NCBI RefSeq assembly: GCF_040954835.1 | Contig: NC_090698.1 | Span: 42,878,157-42,942,156, forward strand | Direction: 5' to 3' | From: Lepisosteus oculatus | Lineage: Eukaryota > Chordata > Actinopteri > Semionotiformes > Lepisosteidae | DNA: 64,000 nucleotides | In this document: piece by piece, positions 13,101 through 26,212 of the stretch | Position numbering within the stretch: position 1 is the first letter of the stretch | Layout of the letters: the number at the start of each line of letters is the position of its first letter | The notes under the pieces: generated by a model | The model's input: only the letters and a program-made list of their open reading frames with translations | Database searches by the model: none | What the model was told of the DNA's origin: nothing | Position numbers and translations under genes: made by a program

Positions 13101-16100
13101 TGATTGAGTGAGTCTTGTCCTTTATGTCTTCTGCCATTACCACACTGACAAGCGTACAACCCTATCACATCCTTGTCTGTTATGTTGAAACGAAACAAGA
13201 TGGCACTTCACAAAATTCTCGACTATAGTATCTACAGCACCCATGTATTGTCTTTTTATTCCCAAAATGTCTGTTGGTCATGCTTGCATAGAAACATTCT
13301 TTATCAGAGCACTTGATACTCTGCCAGTTGCGGTGTTGTGTTGCTCTGCACACTTGAGGCAATGCAAATTGGTTTAATGACATTGGTTTAACCATGGGTC
13401 CACAGGATTGATAATTATTATATACTGGTGCCTTATTATATTAGCAGAACACTTGTAGGAGTACTCAGTGGAAGAAAATGAGAGTAGAGAATGGTATGAT
13501 CTTGCTGCTTCGGTATCACATCTGGTTGACAATGTCTACAGTTGTCTCCAGTATTCTTCATTTTTTTCAGGGAAATTAAATGTGGAAATATGAATATTCA
13601 AAGTTTTCCCTACATACAAAGTGCTCAAGATGACTTTGGCTCTCCACAGATCTCTGCGTCTCATCACCTTCTTCATGGTTGAAAAACCTGTCTCTGGGAT
13701 AGATGTCTCTGCCCCTTTTCATTTTTTTTACCACACTCCTACAGTTTACCACACACCTCTTTGTTTACTTTCTAGGCTTTAGCCTACATACTCTACTTAC
13801 AGTATCTATATATGGGGTAGTAGTTAAAGAATGGCTTGGAAGAAAGTATTGTAATACTTAAGCCCAGACAAAAAAAATCAACTTGACTGTAGTACCAGAG
13901 GTACAGAGTTAAGTATGAAGGCTGCCACTACACAATGCTTTTAATGTAGGTAAAACCTCTCTATTACCAAACAAAGACTGAAGTTTTAAACCCATCAAGG
14001 AATTGCTCCAGGTTTCAATAAAATTCAGACCAATAAAAATAGCTGGGCCTTCATTTTCTTTAGTGGCAATACCACATTAAAATAATTTCAACATTTTTCT
14101 ACAATGCCAAAATACACAAAACAAGACTTACAGTATATAAACTCACAGTGGGAGAGGTAAAGCGGGAACTTCATAATGGTCCTTTTTGTTACTTGTTATA
14201 CATTGAAACGTCTTCTATTTACCTCATACTCTTTCCACCAGTTAATTGCAGTAACAGTTTCATACAAGTGATTTGTTCCACACCTGTCTATCGTTAGTAA
14301 CATTCCTCGATGGAAAATTTCCTGTGGGTGAAAAGAAAAAGTGTCTTAAAAAAAAGTCATCAGGAGCTATGATTACAGTTTATGATTAGTAGTAGAACTG
14401 CTGGGTTTCAATTTATTCTTGGCCTCAGTCAGGGAGAAAATGACAGAGAGAGAACATGAATGTGATGTGAAAATCTCCAGCTCCGCCATGATACGCTATT
14501 TACACATATTTTCTTCCTTCAGGCCACACCTTGAATGTTCTACCAGAAACTGTTAGAGCCAGTCTATAGTACTATACTCATGCCTTCTTACCGATTTAGC
14601 CATTAAGCCTGGTGTATTTTTATCCTATGGCAAAGTTTGTTTGCTACTAGGTGTGGACAAAATATCCCATGTAAGAGGGCAGTAGGTACAGGCAAGATGG
14701 AGATCCTTGTCTAAAACTTATTACTTAGAAAGTTATGTGAAATTAGCTACTGCCCTCATACAATTGGCAAGTTGATAGTTTAAAACTAGGAAACTGAGGC
14801 CTCCAGGGATTGGTTTGATCTGCCGTCTGGGGAAAGAGGACAGATCCTCTGTGTGCAACTTTCACAATAGGGAAAGCAGAGGGAAACTAATAATCACTGG
14901 ACTGTGGAACTTGTAAGTGACAATATGTAATGTGTGGCAAGAGTCTCAGTTTCACTAAGCCAGAGAAAAACTCAGTGTTGTGTACAGTCTAAGAGAGACC
15001 TGTGTTTTGAAAGCTTTTTAATTTGTCTCATGGTTTATTTTTACCTTTGCCGTGCCTTATGGACATGTTTGTTTTACTGAGAACTGCCTGTATAACAGAT
15101 TGCTTTTTATTGTACCCCAGCCACAGGTGTGTCATACCTGTTAAACTTTGGAATCCATTTGTCTCTCAGTAGGTTCTTACTAGGACATCGGGACCAGAGC
15201 GCGCACACAGCAGCACTAGAGCAGAACAGATCAGAAGGATTTCTCATCTTTAAAAAAGGGGTGACAGACTTTTTCAACACGAGCCTCATCTTTCTATGCT
15301 AATCAGCCACATTTCTGGTGGGGTTGGATTTTCCATTATTACAAATGCTACATCATTTGGTCCAAATTAATTTGGGAGCCAGTTCAGTTACTCCTTTTCT
15401 TTTTATATTGTGATGTAACTCCAAATTAATACTATACAGTATATACCGTATGTTAGAGCTTCCTAGGAAAATTAAAAGAATTTGAATCTGCATGTCTGCC
15501 TACATTTGGGAGCTACAGTAAGCATGCATATGTACTGTATGTGGCCTAATACTTCTGATCTTATTGTTTTTCCTATCATTTGTGTTTAGATTCTGTTTGA
15601 ACTCCGACTTTATAACATTATAGACATTACATTTTTTACTATATTTAGCCTGTCAGGTCCTGTGAAATAAGCTGAATAAGATATAACAAAAACACATCTT
15701 TGACAGGCTTGTCAACTGAAGCTTTGTAAATAACATACCCCCCAGTGTCTTTAGATTCCCAATAAGGTGATTGTCTGCCCCTTGGTGTTGTAAGGTGGTA
15801 CTACAACAGAGGACAGTTTTGTCAGATCATATTTATGAACAGAAAACATTACTGCAGTAACACACATTTATTCTATTATTTTTCTGTTTGCTTAACTTCT
15901 TTTAATGCTTGTTACACGAGGTTCTTATAAAAGTATGCTTCAGTTGCATAAAACGTTTTTTGCTTATTCAAAGAATGTGAGTGCATTCATGGTTTTGACT
16001 CAGACAAGAAGACATGATAACATGTTAAAGCCTTGTTTAAGTAACAAACATTGATTGCTGTCAGCCTGGCTGAAGACAGCCTTCCTGTAAGATTAGCTGC

Positions 16101-18162
16101 TTATATAATGAGATGTTAAACCAAGAAAAACTCTTCAAAATTAGATAATGTCCAGGAAGGAAGAGTAGACCCATGTTTCACACTCAGTGGCAAAAGCACA
16201 CGAAGTTCTAGGAAGAAGCAGCCCATACATAAGAAGGATGACTGCAGGACTCTGTCCACATAAAATCATTTGGATGCCTGGAAATGTCTTCATAGTTAAC
16301 CATTGGAATTTTGTGGACCTGAAGTGGCAACAAATGAGCCTGGTGGAGTGTTTTATGTAACTGATGAATATGATAAAGGTTTTTTTTTGCCATGGACTTA
16401 ATGGAAGACATCATATTTAGAGATATTGCACTTATACTGTCAAAACCTATCTGTGAGGTGGTGGAATTGTGGGAATGTATGGTGGGAGCTCTTAAATAAA
16501 GCACCCATTCAAGCACACTGTTGTTATTCTGACTCTGTCTTTCTATATAAAAAATATGCAATAGCAATTTATGTTGTCTACAGTCTGAATTTGCATATAA
16601 GCTGTTATTTCAAATGTGATATACTAACAATTATATTGACAAAACCTGATAAGATGAAACAAAACGTGGTGTTATGTTCATTTTACATCATTTTTATCAA
16701 TGATTATTGTAAATATAAACATTGATATCACAAAGATAAAACCGTCTTCAGTGGTAGTGTTATTAATAAATAGTCAAAACATTGAGGGATTGTTAAGTGA
16801 TTTACCAGAGCACTTCAGTCATCCATTGCTGCAGTCTGTCACTTTAGTTTGCAGTTCCTGCCATTGCTAGGCATTACTAAGCACATTCTAATACTGGAAA
16901 AGGTTATTGTTATAACACAGAACAACGTACACCTACACACAAGTTGCCAACACTCCACAATAATACATAAGCAAAGAAATGATATTTCTCAAATATGCCA
17001 CAATATTTTGATGAACCATAACCTAAAAATGCAATAATGTAGTACAATGTGAAATAAAGAAAATGTATGTAAGAAACACATTACACAACTATACAACAGA
17101 ATCAGTTGTTAACAAGAGTTTATTTTTCCTGAGGTTCCTTTCTTTTAAGGTTTGGATTCAGATACAAGCAGCTCAAATATCAGTAGTGTTCATCAGAGAG
17201 GATAAAGTGTAGCCTTGTCTTGACTGTGATCTGTGTTGCTTTTTTGTCCTTCAATTCTGCTGAGAACTTAAGTCATTGCTAAGGATAAAGACAGCCCACA
17301 TGAATTTCTTCAGTTTGGCATTTTTGTGTTTCTAATGTTCTTTGAGAAAAGTATCTGCAATTCTTTTCAGTTACACTCTATTAGAAGTCTTAGGTCTTGA
17401 GTACAAAAGATGGTCTTACTAGGACTATTCTATCCTACTGCATATAGCTCAAATTTCAATTCAGGTTAACTGAATCCCTCAGAATTAAACCAACAACCTT
17501 TTATGAAAACTAATGCTTCCTGATATAAATCCTGAATATTATCCCTTAGAATCCACTTGTGTTTTCAGGTCCTTGGCTAGCCTCTGGTCCTGAAATTGTC
17601 CACTGGTTTGGCTTGGCTTAGCATTTTAAGCACTTCTATTAACAGTCTCCATAGACTCATGTGATCCTGATTAAAGGTTTAATGTTTCTAACCTGTCTTT
17701 CTTAGTACATTAGTTTCTAACCTTAGTACATTCTGAGTTACAGATTCACAGTACTAAACCAGATTGAATATTTCACAAAAGTAGTAATAAAAATAAAGTA
17801 GTTTAACTGATATTTTAAAATTTGTGTTGTCCCTTGGCAATGCTACAGTATATGTTCATTAGAATTATTCACATGTTTTAGTTTATATTTAAGTTTCAAA
17901 TTCCTACTAATGTTTCACATTTTGAAAAGATGCACTAGAAAACTTGACTTCTCTCTTCTATGCACTCATTAGCAGAAGCACAATTCTTAAAAGTTAACAG
18001 CAACACTGCAATATGAACAAACGCACCACTTGAAACCTGGGGAACCAGTAATGCACCACAAACCACCATTTGAAAACAGTTTAATAAGTACACATGATGC
18101 AACAAAATTGAGCAAAGTTAACTCATTTCAGTGAAGAAAGATGTTGCAGGAACCACAAAGTG
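10186..18162. other. 8-kb gene-free stretch
   Basis: Upstream of s100z and of the first ch25h-like gene, divergently transcribed from its two ends. No exon or clear repeat is recognised. The words TACAGTA/TACTGTA are frequent here. It could hold enhancers, but single-sequence reading cannot show that. Confidence 0.5.
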
Positions 18163-18169
18163 TATAAAA
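18163..18169 (+). promoter_or_regulatory. TATA box of first ch25h-like gene
   Basis: TATAAAA lies about 130 bases before the ATG at 18295 with no ATG between. A GGATTTCCC kappaB-like motif follows at 18175-18183, between TATA and the expected transcription start; that may be chance. Confidence 0.65.
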
Positions 18170-18294
18170 TGAGAGGATTTCCCAAATAGTCAGCAGACAG
18201 AAAGAAACCTGGAAGAGCGACTCTAAACTAAGAAAGAAAATATAGAAGTCATACACCTCTGAAGACAAATTAATTTCTCAAAATATCAAACAAA

Positions 18295-19203
18295 ATGGCA
18301 AGCTTGTGTCCTATTACATTATTAGGTCCATATCTTGACTATATGACTGAGCAAAAGATAGTTGGGTTCATACCAGAAGAATCTTTACTTCAGCCTCTGT
18401 GGACTTACCTTCGGACAAACCACCAGGAGGTGTTAAGATCTCCTCTCTTTCCTGTGATCATTTCAGTGTCCACATACTTTATGGCTTGCCTCCTCTACAT
18501 GACCCTGGATAGTCTCTCACTGGTGGTTCCAGGGATTAACAGTTACAGGATTCACCCTGACCAGCCAGTAAAGCTGCAGAGCATCCTGAAGGCGATCTGG
18601 CTCACTGTTTACAATCACGTGGTTTTTGTCTTTCCTGCAGCTGCTGCCCAGTGGTACTGGAGGCCACCTCTGCCATTGGAAGAAAAGGCACCGACAGTGC
18701 TGGAGTTCACCATGGGAATTCTGGGTTGCACACTACTCTTTGATTTCCAATATTACTTCTGGCACATGATTCACCACAAGATCCAATGGCTTTACGTGAC
18801 ATTCCATGCCATCCACCATGAATACTTTCAACCTTTCTGCTGGGTTACCCAGTACATGTCTGCTTGGGAGCTGGTCAGTGTTGGCTTCTGGACGACCATT
18901 GACCCCATAATTCTCCAGTGCCATATCCTCACAGGCTACGCCTTCATGGTGTTCAACATCTGGATCTCAGTGGATGATCACAGTGGTTACGACTTCCCCT
19001 GGTCTCTGCATAACTGGATCCCGTTTGGACTGTGGGGAGGCTCTGTGAAGCATGACACCCACCATCAGAAACCAATGACAAATTTCGAGCCCTTCTTCTC
19101 TCACTGGGACTGGCTGTGTGGCACCCATTCTGACCACAGCTGCTCACCAGCCATGGCAGACAAGAAGAGCACATTTTCCCAACCTTGCCATTCTAGCAAT
19201 TGA
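18295..19203 (+). CDS. ch25hl: Cholesterol 25-hydroxylase-like protein (first copy)
   Basis: Fatty-acid-hydroxylase superfamily member. The family uses a di-iron centre in the ER membrane, and CH25H converts cholesterol to 25-hydroxycholesterol. The 302-residue intronless ORF carries three histidine boxes: HMIHH (157-161), HAIHH (171-175) and HDTHH (253-257), with a further conserved DDHSGYDFPW at 227-236. Hydrophobic segments lie near 51-80, 100-120 and 138-156. The block LLQPLW..LR and the SPLFPVI stretch (31-55) match the CH25H N-terminus. The ATG (caaaATGg) has good context, and a TATA box and AATAAA (19346) frame a compact single-exon gene, as in mammalian CH25H. It aligns without gaps over residues 28-302 with the copy at 27328. 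Fish have several ch25h-like paralogs, so the exact orthologue and substrate are uncertain. Confidence 0.93.
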   Translation: MASLCPITLLGPYLDYMTEQKIVGFIPEESLLQPLWTYLRTNHQEVLRSPLFPVIISVSTYFMACLLYMTLDSLSLVVPGINSYRIHPDQPVKLQSILKAIWLTVYNHVVFVFPAAAAQWYWRPPLPLEEKAPTVLEFTMGILGCTLLFDFQYYFWHMIHHKIQWLYVTFHAIHHEYFQPFCWVTQYMSAWELVSVGFWTTIDPIILQCHILTGYAFMVFNIWISVDDHSGYDFPWSLHNWIPFGLWGGSVKHDTHHQKPMTNFEPFFSHWDWLCGTHSDHSCSPAMADKKSTFSQPCHSSN

Positions 19204-19345
19204 AAATGGGAGAAATCAAACTGCACACCTATTTTGATTCCTTCAGAGGTAACCTTGTAACATACCTGAAACGCATTTTTTATCATAAGTATATGTACTG
19301 TACAACAACATTACTAAAAGCCTGGTTTACAAATACTAAGAACAC

Positions 19346-19351
19346 AATAAA
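19346..19351 (+). terminator. Polyadenylation signal of first ch25h-like gene
   Basis: AATAAA about 140 bases after the stop codon, the first hexamer downstream on this strand. Confidence 0.55.
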
Positions 19352-19869
19352 TTAAGTCTGTTTTTTATAGGTGCTGTTTATATTTTTTTCTACAACTGTA
19401 ATACGAATGATACCATTACTTCAATATAAAATATGTAATGTAATCTATATGAGGACAACAGTACAGCAACACTTCTTGTGTTGTATGACGAACAACATAA
19501 TTCAGGAATAATGTGCAAGTAACTCTCGAATCCGTGCATCTTCCCACTTTCTTTATTAGCAGCATTGGAAGAGGCATTCTGTATTTGCAATGTTCAGTTT
19601 TTGACAGGTGAATTTTCTTAAAATTGTTATGCAACAAGCACAGCAAAATCCAGTCCCGGAGTCCAGCTTTATGGATGTTTTTGTAATTAGCAATTGAAAA
19701 GCTATGAAAACTGCTGCTTTCACTTCTTATCCAAACAATAAGCGCAATTAAGATAATTTTCTTTGGAGGATCATGTTTTCTGTATCTTAAGTCTTTGATG
19801 TCATTTGAGTACGGTAAAATGTGCACAAAAACTTATACTGTACATCTTATGCATTTTTATATAAAAACA

Positions 19870-20885
19870 GTAACCTAAGAGAGGAGGCCATCTAGTCTCT
19901 TGGAAGCTGGTAGCTAACCGATCTGAAAATCTAATCCAGCTATTTATTAAAAGATTAATTTATTATGTATTAAAAGAAGCAAAACAAAATGGCTGGGTAA
20001 CTTGTTCCATACTCCCACAACCCTTTGTTTAAAGATGGGCCTCCTACTCTCAGTTTTAACTGCAATTCCATGTAGTTCACACTTGTGTCCTCTTGTTCCA
20101 TGTTTCACTATTGTATCATTGTGTTGATTATGTCAATGCCTATGAGGATATTGAATAATTGAATCAGATCTCTTTAGTCTTCTCTGTTAAAGACTAAATA
20201 AAGTTCTTTGAGCAGTGCAAGATGTTTCTAAACACAGGTAATGCATCTAAAATGGAAGAATGTGTTCTTCTCTAGAACAAATGCAGTGCTGTTTTTGTAA
20301 TGAATTGACCAAACCTGCACACTGTTTTGCTAATGTGGTCTTACTAGTGCATTGAACAATTTTAACATCCATTGATTAAAATTCTACATTTTAACTTCAT
20401 TTCTTAACATTGTGCTAACCTTTTTATTGCTTTTCTGCATTGTGTAGATTGGAAGATGATGCCTTTTTTTTTATAAGTAGCCCATTCAGGCTCAGAGTTT
20501 CCCATTTTGTATCTATAGATTTAGCTGATTACATCTTATACCCTGCACTTGTTTACAATAAACATCTTCCACATGTTTGCACTGTCCTGCATATAATACG
20601 AATCATTTTTAAATTTAATTTGCTGCTTTTACAGTGTGTTTTTGATTCCAGAATTGACTTTTGAATTTTACTAATTACAATATACAAGAATCTAGAGCAT
20701 GAATAAAACTGAGGAAGAATAGTCCTAGTACAGATCTCTATGGTATTGCATTATTTACATCACACCAATCAGAGCCTTAATCTGTCTCTATTTTCTCTCC
20801 ATTAACCAGTTATCACTCAAACACTTGCATTTTCCTTAATTCCACCTGCAATTTGATATTTTTGGAGTTTAAAAATCAAAATCAA
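19870..20885 (-). mobile_element. Old LINE 3' region, antisense (CR1-like)
   Basis: Read on the plus strand, this matches the antisense strand of a LINE repeat I recognise from fish genomes. Blocks include GAGAGGAGGCCATCTAGTCT, CCATACTCCCACAACCC, GTGGTCTTACTAGTGCATTG, TTATTGCTTTTCTGCATTGT and ACAGATCTCTATGGTATTGC. Related starts occur at 32845 and 46518. Small deletions are scattered throughout and no ORF survives. The clade assignment is tentative. Confidence 0.6.
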
Positions 20886-21544
20886 TTTCAATCTTACAGT
20901 TTCCTACAGATTCAACACACAAAGCATTAAGCATTTCCTCATCTTGCCTGACATTAGTTTTTACTAAACAGCTCTTACCAGTTGGCCAACTGACGATGAG
21001 ACACAGGTGGGAAAGCCACTTTACCACACTCTCCCACAATGATTTTGGTTTCCTTGTGTCAGCGCCAAATTGATGACCTTTCAGGCAACACGAATGAGGA
21101 CATTTCTGAAAATCTGAAACTCAGAATTGGTACATATTTGATACTAATTACAAATGCCATTCAAATGTTAAAAAAATAATTTAAAATATCTTCTGATAGA
21201 GAAGTGATGAAAACCACAAGTCACGGTGGTTCCCCCCATTACCAGAAATGGGAATCATTGTCAAGAGCACACTCCTCTTGCTAGGCCCTTTGCATTTTTC
21301 TTCACAAATCTGACCTGTGTAGATTCTGACAGATTTTTAGTAAACTACTGCAATGCACAGCACCCACTGGAGAAACATCATAAATCCTTAAAACATCCTC
21401 ACAGCTGTAAGTTACATTACCAGCTTATCAGAGAACTGTAAGTCTAAAGTATGTAACTTGCTGAATTTCTCGTGAAAAAAAACACAGAGAACCAATTTGT
21501 CACTTGTCGGGAGAAGCATTTTTTATGCCAATGCTATGTTGAAG

Positions 21545-22120
21545 GCTGAACTAAGTCATCTGAGGGGGACTCACCAGCAGTGGAGCTAAGTCCTGTTCAG
21601 AGACGAAGAAGAAGATTAACATGACTGCAGCAGGCTAAATGTTGTGTATAACAAACCAACTGACATGGGGACCAATTGTGATGGCCTCGACTGGAGTGAT
21701 AGGATACTACAGAACCCTGCTTGCAGTTACTAATTGCAACCTGACAACACAAGGCTACATATCGATCAGCTCCTGAGACCTCATTCACTACTCTTCCTGT
21801 GGGCTCATCATCACTTGGAAACAATCCAGCATGTCAACACACATACACATGCTGCTTGAGCAACAGCAGCTTCCTTGCAAGATACGAATGTGACAGTTAT
21901 GCCATGGATGCCCTACTTCTCATACTTGAGGTGCCGTGTGGCTTCTAGGGCTCAAAGTCCAGGGAACTTTGCACTTGCCTGTCCAGGCTTTATGGGAGGA
22001 ATGAGACAGAATCTATAACCAGCTGAAAAAAGCATCACATCTTGTATTGCTTCCAGTGGTGGCCATACACATTGCTAGCCTGTGACTTTCGAAGTAGAGC
22101 ACCTGTTTTTTTTAAGCCTG
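21545..22120 (+). pseudogene. Decayed Tc1/mariner-like transposase
   Basis: The plus-strand frames hold ordered pieces resembling a Tc1-type DDE transposase: THQQWS-VLFRDE near 21570, WGPIVMAW (normally WGGISW-like) near 21665, LRPHSLLFLWAHHHLETIQH around 21775-21835, and NVTVMPW near 21890. They lie in different frames with stops between, so the gene is dead. I did not find clear terminal repeats. Upstream sequence near 20980-21120 may belong to it but is unclear. Confidence 0.55.
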
Positions 22121-22429
22121 TTGATCACAAATGTTAATCATGTCATATCCATTCAATAAAATATCAGTGCATCTACAGCAAAAAATAAGTTGTCATTTTC
22201 CTGTTAATAAGTTCTTTGTGAATTTGTTGAAAAAAGGATGATACGTTACTATGGTGGTTGGTTTACATTCTCCTAGGGTGAGAAGAACTGTCCACAGGCT
22301 AACGTTTCACATTGTGAAAGAACTTAGGAAAGTCTAACTGCTGTTGTTTCTTAACCATGTGGGCTTAAGTTCCTTTGTTTCAAAACCAGATATTGTTGCA
22401 TGGTGAGTGAATACATTCAAACAGTACAC

Positions 22430-22457
22430 GTACACATATACAGTACTATATGTGTAC
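22430..22457. repeat. Short perfect hairpin
   Basis: The arms GTACACATATA and TATATGTGTAC are perfect 11-base inverted repeats around a 6-base loop, CAGTAC. AT-rich and short, it may be of no functional importance. Confidence 0.5.
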
Positions 22458-23939
22458 AAGTTATAAAAAAGATTCTGAGGAGGCTGATTTACAGTGTATA
22501 AGAATAAAAAATGAAAAAGAATATGTTTTTATGTGAGGAACAGGAGCAGGTGATTCTGTTTTAGAATACAGTCAAATATTTGGCGAACAAGCAACATCAG
22601 GCCAGTAAATTGATTGAGAAAGGCATTATGCCCCCACTCTTTTATACTCATTTTATTCTCCTAGGTCATTGCACGTTTATATAATATATAAATATTATAT
22701 AGTAGAAAGACAGCCAAAGACCTGGAGGATGCAGTGATGTCTATTTTTATATCTTCACCAATCTGAAAATCATGAAACTACTGAAATCCATACACAATTG
22801 CACAAGCCCAGATCAAACATGGACCTTCTGATTGCTTTACAAGTTATTGGGATCCAATAAAAGTCCTAAGTGTGTCTCAGGGTGGCACCAGGATTTCCCA
22901 AACAGTGGCACACAGCTGGCTGAGCTGTGCAGTGGGTAGGGTGGGAATTGTCTGTGTTTGTACAGTATTGCAGTACTGTCAGTGTAGGATGTGTCTCCTA
23001 GGGTTGGTGCAGAAACTCTGTGCTCCCTGTGTCGTGTTAAAAATTGAATGCTGCAGGAGACATTATAATGATAGAAACTGTACACACAATGTGGGTCTTT
23101 CATCAGCTCCAACAGGGAAGACAATAGACATCAGCCCGTAACATTTTAAATCAACTGAAATAAACACCGAAGAATGGACCATTCTGAAGTGTTACCTGAG
23201 CAGAGATAAAGTGCAAACAAAAGACACCACAATGTGGCTGCAGAAAAAACACAGGCAAGCTGTGGTGGAGATACTGTATTGTATGTGGCTTGTACAGAGC
23301 TGCCTAACATTTGTACACAATTTCACCGCAGCTTTCTGAGCAAACCAGATGTCCACTACATTTCAAAAGTGACAGCAAAATTGTGTTTGCAGATACTTTC
23401 AGAAAAAAAAGAAGAATGCAAAACTTTTTAATTGCATACTTACATTATAACTACATATTATTCGATAATGCCTGTGATCATTTTGCATGTAGTCCAAATT
23501 TTTTTACCCTGTGTCAGCAGCAGTATCTTTGTTCTTGCAGGACACTGTGTCTTCTGGTTTTTGTTCTTTGAAAATTATTTTTAAGTTTGTTTGCATTTCT
23601 TAAACAACAGAATGTAGAATTGGTTACATGATTTAATTATTGTACAATTTTCCATAACCTCCACCTCCATCCGTTAATTCCTTCCTTACTACAAAACATT
23701 TTTGAAGTATTGAAATCTGTGACCTTGGATGAGTATCCCTGCATTTACTACTCAGTCAGAAAAACAACATTAACAAGGTTGTTTTCAACTTTCAGCAATC
23801 AAAGTGAAAATTAAATTAGCAGTATGCAGTACAGAGAAGAGGAGGTCTTTTCTGAAAATTAATAGCAGAAAGGATAATAACAACCAAATAATGAAGATGA
23901 CCCCAAAAGCCTCCTCATCTCAGTAATTCTTTTTTATGT
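22458..23939. other. Intergenic, nothing recognised
   Basis: Short overlapping ORFs on both strands near 22840-23570 have no family motif and read as chance. Confidence 0.5.
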
Positions 23940-24880
23940 TCTTTTTCTGCTTTGTACTTGAACTTGAACTTGAACTTTATTGCCATACGTAACCGGTACT
24001 GGTAGAATGGAATTCTTACTTACAGAAAGTCTCTCGATTGTAAAACAAGTGTAAAAAACAAAACAAAGTGCAAACAGTGCATCAAGACAATGTACAAACA
24101 AACAATCGACAATGTGCAAGTAAACATGTAGACAGTTTGAATGTAAACAATACAGACGTGTAAACAATGACTGGAGATGTGCAATAGATAGGAAATCATA
24201 AAGAGGTAGATGGTGATGGTGTAGGTGTGGTCCAAGGGGGATGGCTAAATGTGTTCGCCAGTCTCACTGCTTGTGGATAGAAGCTATTGAAGAATCTAGT
24301 GGTAAGTGTCCGTATGCTCTTATATCTCTTGCCTGAGGGCAGTGGGGTGAAGAGCTCATGCCCGGGGTGGTGAGTGTCCTCTGTGATAGAATTCTACCAC
24401 GGCAGCGGTCCTCATAGAGCTGTTTAATCTCGGTGAGACCGCAGCTGATGATCTTCTGGGCCATATTGACCATTCTCTGCAGTGCCTTTCTTTCTCGCGA
24501 AGAGGTGTTGCCATACCACACGGTGATCCCGTTGGTGAGGACGCTCTCGATAGTGCAGCGGTAGAAGTTCACCAACACATGTATTGGCATCCCCCATCGC
24601 TTGAGGCACCTCAAGAAATAAAGGCGCTGCTGAGCCTTCTTCATGATAGAGTCAGTGTTCACAGTCCAGGTTAGATCTTTAGAGATGTGAATTCCCAAAA
24701 ACCTAAAGCTGGTGACTGTTTCCACTTCCGTTCCATCAATACTGAGTGGGCTGTGAGTGTGTGGCCTGTGTCTCCGAAAGTCCACTATTAGCTCTTTCGT
24801 TTTCTTTATGTTCAAGTCCAGGTTATTGCTATGACACCACCTAAGCAGCTGTACAACTTCAACTGTTTCAGATTCTTAAC
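23940..24880 (-). mobile_element. 5'-truncated LINE with readable C-terminal ORF
   Basis: A non-LTR retrotransposon 3' end. The minus-strand translation LLRWCHSNNLDLNIKKTKEL, then FRFLGIHISKDLTW, KKAQQRLYFLRCLKRWGMP, FYRCTIESVLTNGITVWYGN and RKALQRMVNMAQKII is the typical end of an L2/CR1-group reverse-transcriptase protein. One frame change near 24385 separates it from the expected ending (ELFTPLPSGKRYKSIRTLTT, then FFNSFYPQAVRLAN, stop near 24197). The 3' end is a short GTTCAA-type tandem tail at 23958-23976. The 5' part is absent beyond about 24880. With only one break it is much younger than the other LINE relics here. Confidence 0.75.
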
Positions 24881-25919
24881 TCTCCCTCAATTAAGGGAAT
24901 AAATTAAGCTACAGCTGACCAAAAATGAAAAATAGCTCTTCTGGATGTGTCAAAAATGTTTTTGCTGTTCTTTCATCCCCGTATATATTTCACCCCTATA
25001 ATATATCCTCCTTTTGCCATTTTCACAAACCTACAGTAAATCGCAACATATTGTAAAGATTAAAAATGATGTTGTGTCAACCCAAAGTGTGTAAGGCCAG
25101 TCTTTTTTTCTCAGCAAAACCGTTAATTCTTTTGAGCATTTGTAACAAGATGATGGAACACAGCCACAGTGTATTACTACAACCCTTCAGACCACATTGG
25201 TAAACCTTCAATTTGAAGGTCGCTCCTTAAGATATGTAAAATGCTTTATTCACAAAACATACTGTTTTCCAAGCGTACTGTATATAGTTAAATATAATTT
25301 AAAATAATAATATTGTTCTTTGTCTAATATTACTTTGGACTACCTTGAAGCATCCGGTCGCTGTAAACCATTATTTATTAGAAGGGTTCACAAAATAAAC
25401 GTTTGGGGAAAGACAAATGAAGAACAAACATTACATTTCAAATATGTAATTACTTATGTACAATAGGTGGCATGAAGTAAACCAAAAAAACAACCAGCAG
25501 CTCTCAGAAAGCCCCTTAATCTTTGTTGTGTCAGCCTGGAGCCAGGGCAAGAGAACCCTAAATGGGTTTTCATTCAACAAAGGGTACATAACCAAGTACA
25601 TTTTAGAGACATCAATTAACCTTTTGGCTGCTCCAAAAAACCCAGAAAGAACATGGAAACTCCACACATAAAATGCTCCAGTTCAGAAAGAAAACCAGTA
25701 CCTAAAAGCTGTATGGCAACAGTGGTAAGAACATAGAGTAATATTGTTTTAATTTTATGGGAAATTTCAAAATACATTCTCTTACATTATGGGACATTTT
25801 GGACAATGAAGCTGTTTTTATATATTTTAATAAAATACTGACTACATTTGATTTCTGTATATATAATTGTGTTATGTACATAAAACATACCTTTACTGTA
25901 CCTGCAATATTAGCTCAAT

Positions 25920-25977
25920 GACCACAACCTGGAATAGGTAGAAGCAGTTAGCAAATGGATAGATTGATGGATTAGCT
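25920..25977 (+). repeat. Tail fragment of SINE family A
   Basis: ACCACAACCTGGAATAGG followed by AAGCAGTTAGCAAATGG and a degenerate GGATAGATTGATGG end matches the 3' end of this SINE family. Only about 55 bases remain. Confidence 0.45.
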
Positions 25978-26212
25978 CAATAGCAACCAACAGGGTACTT
26001 TTTTGGCAATGGTAAGCTCAGTGACTGCATAAAAATAGTTTGGTTACAGAAGTGCAATAAAATAATTGATGTATATTTCTGCATCAACACATTGGGTACA
26101 CATTTGTGAAGGTTTGCTCAACAAACAATAAGAACTTCTTAACTGCTTGCTTGCATTTGTTATGCTTATACATTATCATGGGATGCTAGATAAAGATTAT
26201 ACTTCCAATAGA

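Noticed and set aside
19416-19826. 136-residue minus-strand ORF behind the first ch25h-like gene
   Set aside because: No family motif and no splice or promoter support; it begins in the 3' flank next to an old LINE.
24264-24815. 183-residue ORF as a host gene
   Set aside because: Its sequence is the C-terminal part of a LINE reverse-transcriptase protein.
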